The notes beneath the pieces are model-generated. The model was not told where the DNA came from, ran no database searches, and was given only the letters and a program-made list of their open reading frames with translations. From contig NZ_JASBTN010000081.1 in the NCBI RefSeq assembly GCF_030148435.1, positions 124,001 to 188,000 on the forward strand: a stretch of DNA of 64,000 nucleotides, in the 5' to 3' direction. Below, one piece after another: positions 28,679 through 37,744 of this stretch (position 1 is the first letter of the stretch; each line of letters starts with the position of its first letter). Source of the stretch: Aliiroseovarius sp. Lineage in GTDB: Bacteria; Pseudomonadota; Alphaproteobacteria; Rhodobacterales; Rhodobacteraceae. Made by a program: the position numbers and the translations under genes.

Positions 28679-29851
28679 TCAGAACCCGGCGCCGGCAAAG
28701 CTGCGCGGGGCGGGTTCGAGGATCACGACCTGACCCTCTTCGATCGTGGCCACGGCCAGGCCGCGTTCGTTGGTGCCGTCTCCGCGCAGGCGGAAGACGC
28801 CGTTTACGCCGGCAAAGCCTTGCGGTTGGGTCAAGGCCGTGGTGGTCAGCGCGTCGGACTGACCGGTACTGGCCAGCGCCCCAATTGCGGCAATTCCGTC
28901 ATAGGCCAGGCCGGCAATCGGATGCGGCTGGGTGCCGTAACGGGCCTCGTAGCGGGCCAGGAATTGCGCATTCAGGTCCTGATCGGGCAGGGCGAACCAG
29001 CCGCCCTGAAGGCCCGGCAGCGACATGGCGGTTGCCGGAATGTCGAAGCGCTGCAGCCCGATATACTGGGTCTCTGTGGGTTTCACGCCATTTTCCGGCA
29101 GCAGTCCCGCCAGGAAGGGAATGGCGCCATCGGTCCCGGAGGTGAGAAAGATCGACTGTGCGCCGGTGTCGCGCACCTGGGCGCTGATCTCGGGCAGAGC
29201 GTTGATGATGCCGGTCTGGCTGAGCTCAAAGCTTGCGATGCCCGCCAGCGTGGCCGGGGTGCTGGCAATGGCGCGCTCGATCGAGGACCGGCCTGCGTTC
29301 TCGGCCGGGCTGTTGGCGTGCACGATCAGGATGTTGCCCTTGTCCTGGTTGGCGGCATAACCGACCAGCCGGTTGGCGGTCGACTGGAAGGTGTGGCCCA
29401 ACACGAAGACGTTGCCGCCCGCAATGTCGGTATTGTTCGAGAAGGCCAGCACGTTGATTCCCCGATTCGCCACAGCAAGGCCCGCCGCGTTGGCATTGCC
29501 CGCATAGACCGGGCCCAGAATGATCTTGGCCCCGTCGCTGACGGCCTTGGTGGCCATCGCGCTTGCGGTCGTGGCATCGGCGGCGGTGTTGTAGACCCGC
29601 AGATCGATCACGACCCCGTCCAGCTCCGCCATGGCGAGGCGTGCTGCGTTTTCCAGCGAGGTCGCCAGGGTCGCGTCGGCCGCATTGTCGGACCCGCCGG
29701 GCACCAGCAAGGCCACCGGGATCGGACGCGAGGTGTTGACCGAGGGGCCGCCGGACGGCAGGGTCATCCCGCAGGCGGCAAGCGCCAAGAGCGACAGCAA
29801 AGCAATCCACGCACCCGACACCTTGCGGGCGACAGCCAAAACAGCAAACAT
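28679..29851 (-). CDS. LppC/LpoA-like periplasmic-binding-fold lipoprotein (penicillin-binding protein activator family)
   Basis: Outer-membrane-type lipoprotein of 390 aa. The signal ends in LAAC with acylated Cys27 and is followed by a Ser/Pro-rich linker. The mature domain is a type I periplasmic binding fold like that of leucine-binding proteins, including VALLVPGG, ILGPVYAGNA and the AGLAYDGIAAI region; this matches the LppC family, whose E. coli member LpoA activates PBP1A. It lacks the N-terminal TPR domain of LpoA, which is usual in alphaproteobacteria. The ATG at 29851 follows GAGGATTG. It is divergent from rsmI with 91 bases between starts. Confidence 0.8.
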   Translation of the reverse strand: MFAVLAVARKVSGAWIALLSLLALAACGMTLPSGGPSVNTSRPIPVALLVPGGSDNAADATLATSLENAARLAMAELDGVVIDLRVYNTAADATTASAMATKAVSDGAKIILGPVYAGNANAAGLAVANRGINVLAFSNNTDIAGGNVFVLGHTFQSTANRLVGYAANQDKGNILIVHANSPAENAGRSSIERAIASTPATLAGIASFELSQTGIINALPEISAQVRDTGAQSIFLTSGTDGAIPFLAGLLPENGVKPTETQYIGLQRFDIPATAMSLPGLQGGWFALPDQDLNAQFLARYEARYGTQPHPIAGLAYDGIAAIGALASTGQSDALTTTALTQPQGFAGVNGVFRLRGDGTNERGLAVATIEEGQVVILEPAPRSFAGAGF

Positions 29852-29942
29852 GATACAATCCTCGTTCCCGGGGCCGCGCGGGCAAATGTACCCGGCGGAC
29901 AGTCGGGCACCATCATAAACGCCACATCGGACAGGTCCAGCC

Positions 29943-30794
29943 TTGAAACCCGAAATCAAACCGCTCGAACCGGGGCTCTACCTGGTTGCCACTCCCATCG
30001 GAAACGCTCGCGACATCACCTTGAGGGCTTTGGATATTCTGGCCTCCTGCGATGTCATCGCGGCCGAGGATACGCGCACCGCGCGCAAGCTGATGGAACT
30101 GCATGGCATCACCGTGGGCAAGCGCCTGCTGATCCCTTATCACGATCATTCCGGGCCCAACGGGCGGGCCGGGTTACTCAAGTTGATCGGCGAAGGGCGC
30201 GCGGTTGCCTATGTCAGCGAGGCAGGTACGCCTCTGGTTGCCGATCCTGGTTATGCGCTCGCACGCGAGGTGGGCGGCGCGGGCCACCTGGTCACAGCCG
30301 CGCCCGGTGCCTCGGCGGTGCTGACCGCGCTGAGCCTGTCGGCCCTGCCCAGCGACCGGTTCCTGTTCGCGGGATTCGCACCCACGGCCAGGGCCGCGCG
30401 CCGCAGTTGGCTGCAGGAGTTGGTGAACATACCTGCCACCCTGGTGCTCTACGAAAGTCCAAAGCGCATTAACCAACTGTTAGCTGACCTGTGCGAAACT
30501 GCGGATGATGGTCGGCAAGCGGCGGTGGCACGTGAACTGACCAAGAAGTTCGAAGAGGTCATGCGCGGCTCCCTGGCCGAGCTGCGCGATCAACTGGCCG
30601 AACGCAGCCTGAAAGGCGAGATCGTGCTGGTGCTGGACCGTGGCACGGCCGCGGTCAGTGATGAGACGATGGAGGAAGCCCTGGTGCAGGCACTGAAAAG
30701 CATGAGCATCAAGGATGCCGCCGCCACGGTGGCCGCCGCGCACGGATTGCCCAGGCGCAAGGTTTATCAGGCAGCTCTGGAGTTGACGAAATGA
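29943..30794 (+). CDS. rsmI: 16S rRNA (cytidine(1402)-2'-O)-methyltransferase
   Basis: Tetrapyrrole-methylase-fold enzyme methylating the ribose of C1402 in the decoding centre, paired in the cell with RsmH; 283 aa. YLVATPIGNARDIT at the N-terminus, AEDTRTARKL and YVSEAGTPLVADPG are RsmI signatures. Translation appears to start with TTG at 29943, with only a weak AGG upstream. The stop overlaps the start of the yraN gene (ATGA at 30791-30794). The pair rsmI-yraN next to an LppC gene is a conserved neighbourhood. Confidence 0.93.
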   Translation: MKPEIKPLEPGLYLVATPIGNARDITLRALDILASCDVIAAEDTRTARKLMELHGITVGKRLLIPYHDHSGPNGRAGLLKLIGEGRAVAYVSEAGTPLVADPGYALAREVGGAGHLVTAAPGASAVLTALSLSALPSDRFLFAGFAPTARAARRSWLQELVNIPATLVLYESPKRINQLLADLCETADDGRQAAVARELTKKFEEVMRGSLAELRDQLAERSLKGEIVLVLDRGTAAVSDETMEEALVQALKSMSIKDAAATVAAAHGLPRRKVYQAALELTK

Positions 30795-31144
30795 GCGGAA
30801 TGACCTCCTACTTGGCCGGGCAATCGGCAGAAAGCTCGGTGGAAGCGGATTATGCGCGGCGGGGCTACCCGGTCGCAGCCCGCCGCTGGCGCGGGTCACG
30901 CGGGGAGTTGGATATCGTTCTGCGCGACGGGAAAAGCTTCGTATTCGTCGAGGTGAAGAAAGCGCGTAGTTTCGCCCGCGCCGCCGAACGGCTGACCCGG
31001 GCGCAAATCAACCGTATCTGGGGCGCCGCGCAGGAATTCGTGGCACGCGAACCCAAGGGACTGCTGACGGAAATGCGTTTCGACGTGGCACTGGTCAACG
31101 AGCGCGGCGAGGTGCAGATCATGGAAAACGCCTACGCCTATTGA
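30791..31144 (+). CDS. yraN: YraN/UPF0102-family nuclease-like protein
   Basis: 117 aa cytoplasmic protein with a restriction-endonuclease-like core: GELDIV (Asp near residue 41) followed by FVEVKKA (Glu and Lys), the PD-(D/E)xK arrangement. An N-terminal helix with A-x-x-YLxxxG-like residues is typical of UPF0102, a family linked to DNA or RNA processing but without a firm role. It is coupled to rsmI by ATGA, and a gap of 62 bases separates it from gshB. Confidence 0.85.
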   Translation: MSGMTSYLAGQSAESSVEADYARRGYPVAARRWRGSRGELDIVLRDGKSFVFVEVKKARSFARAAERLTRAQINRIWGAAQEFVAREPKGLLTEMRFDVALVNERGEVQIMENAYAY

Positions 31145-31206
31145 TCCGCCCATTGAACCCGGCCCCGCCCTGCGCCAAATAGGGGGAAATCACCGGGAGC
31201 CCGACC

Positions 31207-32148
31207 ATGACCCTGACCATCGCTTTCCAGATGGATCCGATCGACGCGATCGACATCGACGCCGACAGCACCTTCCGCATTGCCGAAGAGGCCCAGGCGC
31301 GTGGCCACAGCCTGTTCTACTACACGCCGGACATGCTCTTCTATCGCGAGGGTCGCGTCATGGCGCGGGGCTGGCCGCTGGAGGTGCGCCGCGAGAAGGG
31401 CAACCATTTCACGCTGGGTGACGAGGCCGAGGTCGATCTGGCCGAGGTCGACGTGGTCTGGCTGCGCCAGGATCCGCCATTCGACATGGGCTACATCACC
31501 ACCACGCATCTATTGGACATGATCCACCCTGAGACCCTGGTGGTGAATGATCCGTTCTGGGTGCGCAACTACCCGGAAAAGCTTCTGGTTCTCGAGTTTC
31601 CCGAGCTGACGCCGCCCACGATGGTTGCGCGTGACCTCGAAACCCTGCGCGCCTTCAAGCACGAACATGGCGACATCATCCTGAAGCCGCTCTATGGCAA
31701 TGGCGGTGCGGGCGTGTTCCGACTCGATGCGAATGACCGCAACCTGACCTCGCTGCATGAGCTTTTCGCCGGCATCAACCGCGAGCCACTGATTGCACAG
31801 AAATTCCTGCCCGCTGTCAGTGCCGGCGACAAGCGGGTGATCCTGGTTGACGGTGAGCCCGTCGGGGCGATCAACCGCGTACCGCAGGCGGGGGAAACCC
31901 GCTCGAACATGCATGTCGGCGGGCGCCCGGAGAAAGTCGGCCTGACCGAACGCGACCTGGAGATCTGCACCGCCATCGGACCGCTTCTGTGCGAGAAGGG
32001 GCAGGTGTTTGTCGGTATCGACGTGATCGGCGACTGGCTGACCGAGATCAATGTGACCTCGCCCACCGGCATTCAGGAACTTGAGCGTTTCGACGGCGTT
32101 AATATCGCCGAGAAGATCTGGCAGGCCATCGAAGCCCGCTTGGGCTGA
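31207..32148 (+). CDS. gshB: Glutathione synthetase
   Basis: ATP-grasp ligase joining gamma-glutamylcysteine and glycine to give glutathione; 313 aa, the usual size. Visible family blocks are AFQMDPID at the N-terminus, [39 protein letters not shown] (ATP-binding glycine-rich loop) and [19 protein letters not shown] at the C-terminus with metal ligands. GGGAG precedes the ATG at 31207. It is followed, nine bases after the stop, by an esterase gene on the same strand. Confidence 0.96.
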   Translation: MTLTIAFQMDPIDAIDIDADSTFRIAEEAQARGHSLFYYTPDMLFYREGRVMARGWPLEVRREKGNHFTLGDEAEVDLAEVDVVWLRQDPPFDMGYITTTHLLDMIHPETLVVNDPFWVRNYPEKLLVLEFPELTPPTMVARDLETLRAFKHEHGDIILKPLYGNGGAGVFRLDANDRNLTSLHELFAGINREPLIAQKFLPAVSAGDKRVILVDGEPVGAINRVPQAGETRSNMHVGGRPEKVGLTERDLEICTAIGPLLCEKGQVFVGIDVIGDWLTEINVTSPTGIQELERFDGVNIAEKIWQAIEARLG

Positions 32149-32156
32149 GGTCGGGG

Positions 32157-33086
32157 ATGAGCTGGCAACTGACCCTCGCCAATATGTGGATGCGGGTTGG
32201 GGTCAAACCGCTTTTGACGCACATGCACCAGGTGCGGCTGGCGCGTGCGCTGCTGGACCGCGTGGCGCCGAAACTGTTCCGCGCCCCGCCCCTGTCCCTT
32301 TACCGTTGGGAGAGGTTGGCGCCCAACCTGCGCGCGCTTCTGATCAGCAACCGTCCCGGCTCGCACCCGCCGCGCCCCGGCAAGGTCATTCTCTATTTCC
32401 ACGGCGGCGGTTTCATCGCGGGCAGCCCGTTGACCCATCGCCACATGCTGGCCCGCCTGTCCCGAATGACCCGGGTAGAAGTCGTCGCCCCGCGCTATCG
32501 CCTGGCACCCGAACACCCGTTTCCCGCCGCATTCGAGGATGCCTGCGCGGCTTTCGATGCGCTGGTGGCACGAGGATATTCCCCTCAGGAGATCATCCTG
32601 GGGGGCGACAGCGCGGGCGGGTCGCTGGCTCTGTCGCTGCTGGCCCGTCTAACTGGCGAGCGGCGCGTGCCCCGCGCGCTTTTTGCCTTTTCCCCGCTCA
32701 CCGATATGAGCTTCAGCGGTGACTCCTTTCGGGCGAATGCGCTGGCGGACCCCGTTCTGCCTGCCAGCCGATCCGGGCTCTTGTCCGACTGGGTTCTCGC
32801 CGGGGCCGAAGCCACGGATCCGCGCATTTCGCCCCTGTTTGCCAGGTTCGTCGCCCCGCCGCCCGTGCTGCTGCAATTTGGCGACACGGAAATTCTGCGC
32901 GATGACAGCCGCCGCATGGCGGCGCGGCTGCGCGCGGCGGGCGGGGAGGTCATCTGCGACGAATGGGTAAACTGCCCCCATGTCTGGGCGCTGATGGATG
33001 GCTTGGTGCCCGAAGCACGCGAATCCCTTACCCGCGTGGCAAGCTTCGTGAATGCTCAGTTCGGCTGCGAAAAGGCCAGCCGGTAG
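32157..33086 (+). CDS. Alpha/beta hydrolase, hormone-sensitive-lipase type esterase
   Basis: 309 aa, probably cytoplasmic. The oxyanion-hole motif HGGGF (about residues 82-86) and the nucleophile motif GDSAGGS (Ser about 152) identify the HSL/bacterial family IV carboxylesterases. An acidic residue in the FGDTEILRDD region and a His in CPHVW complete the triad. The substrate is unknown; short acyl esters are usual. It begins eight bases after gshB, so it may be co-transcribed. Its last 31 bases overlap the 3' end of the opposite-strand comM gene. Confidence 0.85.
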   Translation: MSWQLTLANMWMRVGVKPLLTHMHQVRLARALLDRVAPKLFRAPPLSLYRWERLAPNLRALLISNRPGSHPPRPGKVILYFHGGGFIAGSPLTHRHMLARLSRMTRVEVVAPRYRLAPEHPFPAAFEDACAAFDALVARGYSPQEIILGGDSAGGSLALSLLARLTGERRVPRALFAFSPLTDMSFSGDSFRANALADPVLPASRSGLLSDWVLAGAEATDPRISPLFARFVAPPPVLLQFGDTEILRDDSRRMAARLRAAGGEVICDEWVNCPHVWALMDGLVPEARESLTRVASFVNAQFGCEKASR

Positions 33087-34570
33087 CTTGCCGCTTCGGC
33101 CAGATGGGGTTTGCGCACGTCCGGTGCCCCCTCCAGATCGGCGATCGTACGCGCGACACGGAGAACCCGGTGATAGCCGCGTGCTGTCAGGCCAAACCGG
33201 TCGGCCACCCGGGTCAGGAAGTCACGGCCTTCGGTGTCGGGGCTGGCAATTTCCTCCAACATGGCGCCCTCGGCATCTGCATTCACGCGCAGGGCCTCCC
33301 GCCCTTCGAACCGCGCGTCCTGAAGCGCGCGCGCCCGGGCCACGCGGCCGGCCACAGTGGCGGAGCTGTCCCCCGTGGCCGGCATGTCCAGATCGGTGAA
33401 CTCGACCGGCGGCACCTCCAGGCGCAGGTCGAACCGGTCCATCAGCGGGCCCGAAATGCGCCCCATGTAATCCGCTCCACATCCCGGCGCGCGATTGCAT
33501 GCGCGGTTGGCATCGCTGAGGTAGCCGCATTTGCAGGGGTTGGCAGCGGCGACCAGCATGAAGCGGCAGGGATAGCGCACATGGGCGTTGGCACGGGCCA
33601 CCACGACCTCGCCGGTCTCGATCGGTTGGCGCAGGGTTTCCAGCACGGTGCGGTTGAATTCGGGGAATTCGTCCATGAACAGAACGCCATGGTGCGCGAG
33701 GCTGATCTCACCCGGTTTGGCACCGCGTCCGCCGCCGACGATGGCAGCCATGGAGGCGGTGTGATGCGGTTCACGAAACGGACGCGTTCGCGAGATGCCG
33801 CCATCGTCCAGATGACCCGCAAGCGATTGAATCATGGACGTTTCCAGCGCCTCTGAGGGGGACAGGGGCGGCAGGATCGAGGGCAGGCGCGCGGCCAGCA
33901 TGGACTTGCCCGCGCCGGGGCTGCCGACCATCATCAGGTGGTGGCGACCCGCGGCTGCGATCTCCAACGCCCGCTTGGCACGTTCCTGTCCCTTCACCTC
34001 CAGAAGGTCGCGCCCCGTGGGATTGGTGGACACTTCGCCGGGATCGGCCGGTTCAAGCGGCGATTGGCCGGTGAAATGCTGGATCACCGCAGGCAGGGTG
34101 CGTGCGGCCAGCACCTTGGCGGCCCCGACCCAGGCGGCTTCGGCCCCGCAGGCTTGCGGGCAGATCAGGTCGCGGTCATCTTCGGCGGCGGCCATGGCGG
34201 CGGGCCGGGCGCCGATCACCGGGACCAGCGAGCCGTCCAGCGACAATTCGCCCAGGGCCAGGGTGTTTGCGACCTCTTCCGAGGGGATGATTTCGAGCGC
34301 GGCGAGGACAGCCAGTGCGATGGGCAGGTCGAAATGCGAGCCTTCCTTGGGCAGGTCGGCGGGCGACATGTTGATGGTGATCTTGCGCGCGGGCAGGGCA
34401 ATCGCCATGGCGTTCAATGCGGCGCGAACCCGCTCGCGGGCTTCCGAGACAGCCTTGTCCGGAAGGCCGACAATGGAAAAGGAGGGCATGCCGGGCGAGA
34501 AGGCGCATTGCACCTCGACCCGGCGGGCTTCGATGCCTTCGAAGGCGACCGTATAGGCGCGCGTGACCAT
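33056..34570 (-). CDS. comM: ComM/YifB-family Mg-chelatase-like AAA+ ATPase
   Basis: Hexameric helicase that promotes branch migration during uptake of transforming DNA; 504 aa. An N-terminal Lon-protease-like domain (about 20-170, inactive fold) is followed by AAA+ Walker A GSPGAGKS and Walker B LFMDEF, then the C-terminal Mg-chelatase domain with a Cys-rich CKCGYLSDANRAC...CGAD zinc-type cluster. The ATG at 34570 gives the standard VTRAYTVAFEGIEARRVEV-like opening. Two CtrA-like boxes lie 32-72 bases upstream (34602-34642), which agrees with CtrA control of comM reported in Rhodobacter capsulatus. Confidence 0.92.
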   Translation of the reverse strand: MVTRAYTVAFEGIEARRVEVQCAFSPGMPSFSIVGLPDKAVSEARERVRAALNAMAIALPARKITINMSPADLPKEGSHFDLPIALAVLAALEIIPSEEVANTLALGELSLDGSLVPVIGARPAAMAAAEDDRDLICPQACGAEAAWVGAAKVLAARTLPAVIQHFTGQSPLEPADPGEVSTNPTGRDLLEVKGQERAKRALEIAAAGRHHLMMVGSPGAGKSMLAARLPSILPPLSPSEALETSMIQSLAGHLDDGGISRTRPFREPHHTASMAAIVGGGRGAKPGEISLAHHGVLFMDEFPEFNRTVLETLRQPIETGEVVVARANAHVRYPCRFMLVAAANPCKCGYLSDANRACNRAPGCGADYMGRISGPLMDRFDLRLEVPPVEFTDLDMPATGDSSATVAGRVARARALQDARFEGREALRVNADAEGAMLEEIASPDTEGRDFLTRVADRFGLTARGYHRVLRVARTIADLEGAPDVRKPHLAEAASYRLAFSQPN

Positions 34571-34601
34571 GGGAGCTCCGTAAATCACTGCGTTGAAATC
34601 G

Positions 34602-34642
34602 TTCACAATGGTTAACGCGGGCTTGGTTTACAAATGGTTAAC
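34602..34642 (-). promoter_or_regulatory. Possible CtrA-type boxes upstream of comM
   Basis: Two copies of AATGGTTAAC (34607-34616 and 34633-34642) sit 26 bases apart in an unusually AT-rich stretch. Extended, they read TTCACAATGGTTAAC and TTTACAAATGGTTAAC. The second fits the CtrA consensus TTAA-N7-TTAA with one mismatch (TTTA, seven bases, TTAA); the first has a six-base spacer. They are palindrome-like, so strand is nominal; comM is the nearest promoter. Confidence 0.5.
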
Positions 34643-34717
34643 CCCTGCGATGTTAATCGTCATGGAACCTGCCGGGAAGTCGGGTTCAGCCCAGTCTCCG
34701 CGTGACGGTGGGCGGGG

Positions 34718-35584
34718 TCACAGCAGGGCCATGAAGGCCGGCCAGGCCTCGGGGTCATTCACCGTCTTGTCGCGGCAGGCGGGATTGCAGAAGCCGAACA
34801 CTCGCCCGTCGAGTTCCAGGAAGTCGGCGACCGGCTTGCCCGAAAAGGGGCAGGCGGTGTTTTCCGACGGGCCGGTATCCACCGCCCGGGCCTTGCGCGG
34901 GGCGGGGCCGGGCCAGGGGCCGTGGGTGACTGCCATCGCATATGGCATCGGGTCATAGCTTTTTGTCAGCCCCAACGCGCGCCAGCGGCGGAAGGCGGGG
35001 TCGGCGAGGTGTCGGGCGACGTAAGCTGCGGCCCGATCCCCGACCGGCAGGCCGTAGCCCGCGATACGGGCGGCAACGGGGGCGTAGAAAACATCGGCCA
35101 GGGAATAGGCGCCGAACAGCCAGGGGCCCTCCGGTCCGTGGCGGGTGCGGGCCAGTGACCAGAGCTCTTCGATCCGGGCAAGGTCGGCGCATACCGCGTC
35201 CGAGGGGGTGAAATCGGTGTAGCCGCTGTGCAATTGCATCGGGCAGTCGCCGCGCAGGGCGGTGAAACCCGAGTGCATCTCGGCAACCAGCCAGCGGGCG
35301 AGTGCCCGGGCCTCGGGATCGACGGGCCAGAACCCAGCATCGGGATGGCGTTCCGCCAGGGTCTCGGCCATGGCGAGGGTATCGCCGATCACCGTGCCCT
35401 CGGGCGTGCGCATCACGGGGACAAGGCGGGCTGGGGCGAGGGGCTCAAGGTCCTGTTTCATCGTGCCGGAATAGAGCCCGACAGGCTGGGTGCGGGCGGG
35501 GATGCCGAAGCGCTCGAACATGAGCCATCCGCGCAGGGACCAGGAGGAAAACATCCGGTCGCCGATATAAAGATCATAGGTCAT
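34718..35584 (-). CDS. Glutathione S-transferase-like protein with C-terminal Cys-rich extension
   Basis: 288 aa. Residues 1-80 form a thioredoxin-like GST N-domain (FSSWSLRGW, with MRTPEGTVIGDTLAMAE as the glutathione-binding proline/Glu-Ser region), and 90-225 the helical C-domain. A typical GST ends near 220; here about 60 residues follow, containing CPFSGKPV (C245) and FGFCNPACRDK (C266, C270), a YHS- or treble-clef-like metal site of three Cys plus one possible ligand. The extension may bind metal or another protein. It stands alone, upstream of comM in the same direction, with the possible CtrA sites between them. Confidence 0.75.
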   Translation of the reverse strand: MTYDLYIGDRMFSSWSLRGWLMFERFGIPARTQPVGLYSGTMKQDLEPLAPARLVPVMRTPEGTVIGDTLAMAETLAERHPDAGFWPVDPEARALARWLVAEMHSGFTALRGDCPMQLHSGYTDFTPSDAVCADLARIEELWSLARTRHGPEGPWLFGAYSLADVFYAPVAARIAGYGLPVGDRAAAYVARHLADPAFRRWRALGLTKSYDPMPYAMAVTHGPWPGPAPRKARAVDTGPSENTACPFSGKPVADFLELDGRVFGFCNPACRDKTVNDPEAWPAFMALL

Positions 35585-35642
35585 GGGGACAGGTTAGGGC
35601 CTGCTCCGCCTCACGCCAAACCACAATTTTTGGCAGGCTCCA

Positions 35643-36215
35643 TCACGGGAGGTGATTGATCTCGCCGACCTCCGCGCCCATTGGCCCCAGGGTAATGCGG
35701 GTCAGCGACAGGTTGTCGATGCGTTGCGCCAGGATGGCGGCAGGCGCCCTTTGCAAGGCCAGCGCCAGTTGGGTCAGGATCGCGCCGAAATGGGCGACGA
35801 TGATGATATCGGCGGGGCCGCGCAGGGTCTCTACCGCAGCACTGACGCGGGCCTCGGTCTGGAACCAGCTCTCTCCGTTCGGGGCGGAGACATGGCCGGG
35901 TTCATCCCAGAAGCGGCGCGAAAGCTTGCCGTGAGTGGCGTCGATTTCATCGAAGCTTTTCAGTTCCCAGTCGCCGAAGTGAATTTCGCGTAGACGGGGG
36001 TCGTCGGGCAGGCGCGGGCGACCGCGGGCGATGGCGTCTGCGGTGGCGCGGCTGCGGATGAGGTCGGATGAGACAACCGGCGCTCCCTCGGGCAAGTAGG
36101 CGGCAAGCCGGTCCAGTTGTGCGGTGTCCGACAGGTCGGCGGGAAGGTCGCTCCACCCGACCATGGTCCTGGCGTGGGTGGGGCCATGGCGGATCCACCA
36201 GAATGTCGTCGTCAT
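35643..36215 (-). CDS. Histidine phosphatase family protein (CobC-like)
   Basis: Phosphoglycerate-mutase-like phosphatase, 190 aa. The catalytic RHG is at residues 9-11 and the second His lies in VAHFGAI. The four-base overlap with cobU (36212-36215) suggests it is alpha-ribazole phosphatase (CobC), removing the phosphate from alpha-ribazole-5'-phosphate or cobalamin-5'-phosphate in the nucleotide-loop assembly of cobalamin. In many genomes the gene beside cobU/cobP has that role, but PGM-family members are diverse, so the symbol is withheld. Confidence 0.72.
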   Translation of the reverse strand: MTTTFWWIRHGPTHARTMVGWSDLPADLSDTAQLDRLAAYLPEGAPVVSSDLIRSRATADAIARGRPRLPDDPRLREIHFGDWELKSFDEIDATHGKLSRRFWDEPGHVSAPNGESWFQTEARVSAAVETLRGPADIIIVAHFGAILTQLALALQRAPAAILAQRIDNLSLTRITLGPMGAEVGEINHLP

Positions 36216-36733
36216 TTCAACACCAATGGCAGGCCGGCGATGACGGCGATCACGCTGTCGGCGGCTGCGGCCAGCCGCTGGTTCAACGCGCCCTGGGCAT
36301 TGCGGAACCTGCGCGCCAGAGCGTTTTCCGGCACGATGCCCGCGCCGACCTCGTTTGTGACCACGACCACCGGGGCGGGACAGGTATTCAGTGCCTCGAT
36401 CAGCCGGGCCTCTTCGGCCGCAAGATCGCTGTCGGCAAAGAGGTGATTGCTCAGCCAGAGCGTGGCACAGTCCAGCAGCACGGCCTCATCCCTGCGGGCC
36501 TGTATCAGGGCGGCGGGCACATCCAGGGGCGCCTCGATCGTGCGCCAGGCCGTGCCGCGCCGGTCCTGGTGCAGTCTGATCTTGCGCGTCATCTCCTCGT
36601 CATGGGCCTGGCCTGTCGCGATATAGAGCAACGGGCGGCCCGTGTCGGTCAGCAGCCTCTCGGCATGGGCGGATTTGCCGGAGCCGGCGCCGCCGATGAC
36701 AAGGCTGAACTGGGGCAGGGGGGCATTGGTCAT
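36212..36733 (-). CDS. cobU: Adenosylcobinamide kinase/adenosylcobinamide-phosphate guanylyltransferase
   Basis: Bifunctional enzyme of cobalamin assembly, converting adenosylcobinamide to its phosphate and then to adenosyl-GDP-cobinamide; 173 aa (called CobP in the aerobic pathway). The P-loop is GGAGSGKS (13-20), followed by LLTDTGRPLLYIATGQ, and the DCATLWLSNHL block that helps bind the nucleotide; the conserved EVGAGIVPEN stretch is also present. The stop overlaps the start of the phosphatase gene by four bases. A chaN-like gene starts divergently 75 bases away; no cobalamin riboswitch is evident in that gap. Confidence 0.93.
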   Translation of the reverse strand: MTNAPLPQFSLVIGGAGSGKSAHAERLLTDTGRPLLYIATGQAHDEEMTRKIRLHQDRRGTAWRTIEAPLDVPAALIQARRDEAVLLDCATLWLSNHLFADSDLAAEEARLIEALNTCPAPVVVVTNEVGAGIVPENALARRFRNAQGALNQRLAAAADSVIAVIAGLPLVLK

Positions 36734-36808
36734 GCGCCCTGCCTAACGCCTGCGACGCATTGGCGCAATCGGGTTGCACCGGGGCGGGCCGGGTGGCAGG
36801 CTTTGCGT

Positions 36809-37636
36809 ATGAAAACGGTTTTGTCAGGTTGGATGATCGGGGTCGGGGTGGTGATGGCTACGCCTGCGGCCTGGGGTGCAGGCGAGGGCAAGAATGTCGT
36901 GCCGGACGCCGCTTTGCAGGCGGATGTGATCATCCTGGGCGAGACCCACGACAATCCGGCGCACCATCAGGTTCAGGCGGGTTGGGTGACAGCCTTGAAG
37001 CCGAAGGCTCTGGTATTCGAAATGCTGACAGAGGCGCAGGCGGCCGCGGATGCGCCGGAGCTTCGTTCCGATCAGGCGGCGCTGGGGGCAGCGTTGGGCT
37101 GGGCAGACAGCGGCTGGCCGGATTTCGCCATGTATTATCCGATCCTTGCTGCCAGCGACGCACCCATCTACGGCGCTGCCGTCCCGCGCGAAACGGTGCA
37201 GGCGGCCTTTGACGGCGATGTGATGGCCCTGTTTGGGGAAGGCGCCGCAGCCTACGGTCTGGCCGACCCCTTGCCCGAAGCGCAGCTGTCCGCACGTCTG
37301 GACCTGCAATTCGATGCCCATTGCAAGGCGATGCCGCGCGAGGCGCTGGGAGGAATGATCGAGGTCCAGCGGTTGCGAGATGCGAACCTGGCCCGCGCCG
37401 TGGTGCGCGCATTGGACGAGGTCGGTCCACCGGTGGCGGTGATAACCGGCAACGGCCACGCGCGGCGGGACTGGGGCGTACCGTCCTATCTGGCGCGGGT
37501 GGCGCCGGAGCTTTCGGTCTTTGTCCTGGGGCAATCCGAGGACGCCGTGATGCCGGATGGGGGCTTTGACCTGGTGCTGGATGCGCCGGCAGTGGAGCGC
37601 CCGGACCCCTGCGAGGTATTTCTGAACCGCGAATAG
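36809..37636 (+). CDS. ChaN-family haem-binding protein
   Basis: 275 aa with a Sec signal (about 1-22, cleavage after WGA). The core matches the ChaN/DUF399 (haem-binding uptake) family: VIILGETHDNPAHHQ (about 42-56), LVFEMLT and the ITGNGHARRDWG segment. In Campylobacter ChaN this fold binds two haems between monomers. A lipobox is not visible, so it is probably a soluble periplasmic protein. The start at 36809 follows a gap from cobU; longer readings through the cobC/cobU region have no coding meaning. Confidence 0.8.
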   Translation: MKTVLSGWMIGVGVVMATPAAWGAGEGKNVVPDAALQADVIILGETHDNPAHHQVQAGWVTALKPKALVFEMLTEAQAAADAPELRSDQAALGAALGWADSGWPDFAMYYPILAASDAPIYGAAVPRETVQAAFDGDVMALFGEGAAAYGLADPLPEAQLSARLDLQFDAHCKAMPREALGGMIEVQRLRDANLARAVVRALDEVGPPVAVITGNGHARRDWGVPSYLARVAPELSVFVLGQSEDAVMPDGGFDLVLDAPAVERPDPCEVFLNRE

Positions 37637-37744
37637 GGGTTTCGCGGCCCGGCCCTTACCCCGTTGCGCCGGGAAGGCCCCTTTGGGTTGCAGTTTGCGC
37701 GCCTACTTCGTAACACTCGGGTCTGACACCGAAAGGGGGCGCAT

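Noticed and set aside
26159-30472. A 1437-codon open frame on the + strand opposite glnD and the LppC-like gene
   Set aside because: It is the antisense of two convincingly coding genes; long antisense frames are common in GC-rich codon usage, and its composition (His/Arg/Gly-rich, no domain) is not protein-like.
34638-34656. TTAA...TTAA with an 11-base spacer as a third CtrA box
   Set aside because: The spacer is not seven bases, so it does not fit the consensus.
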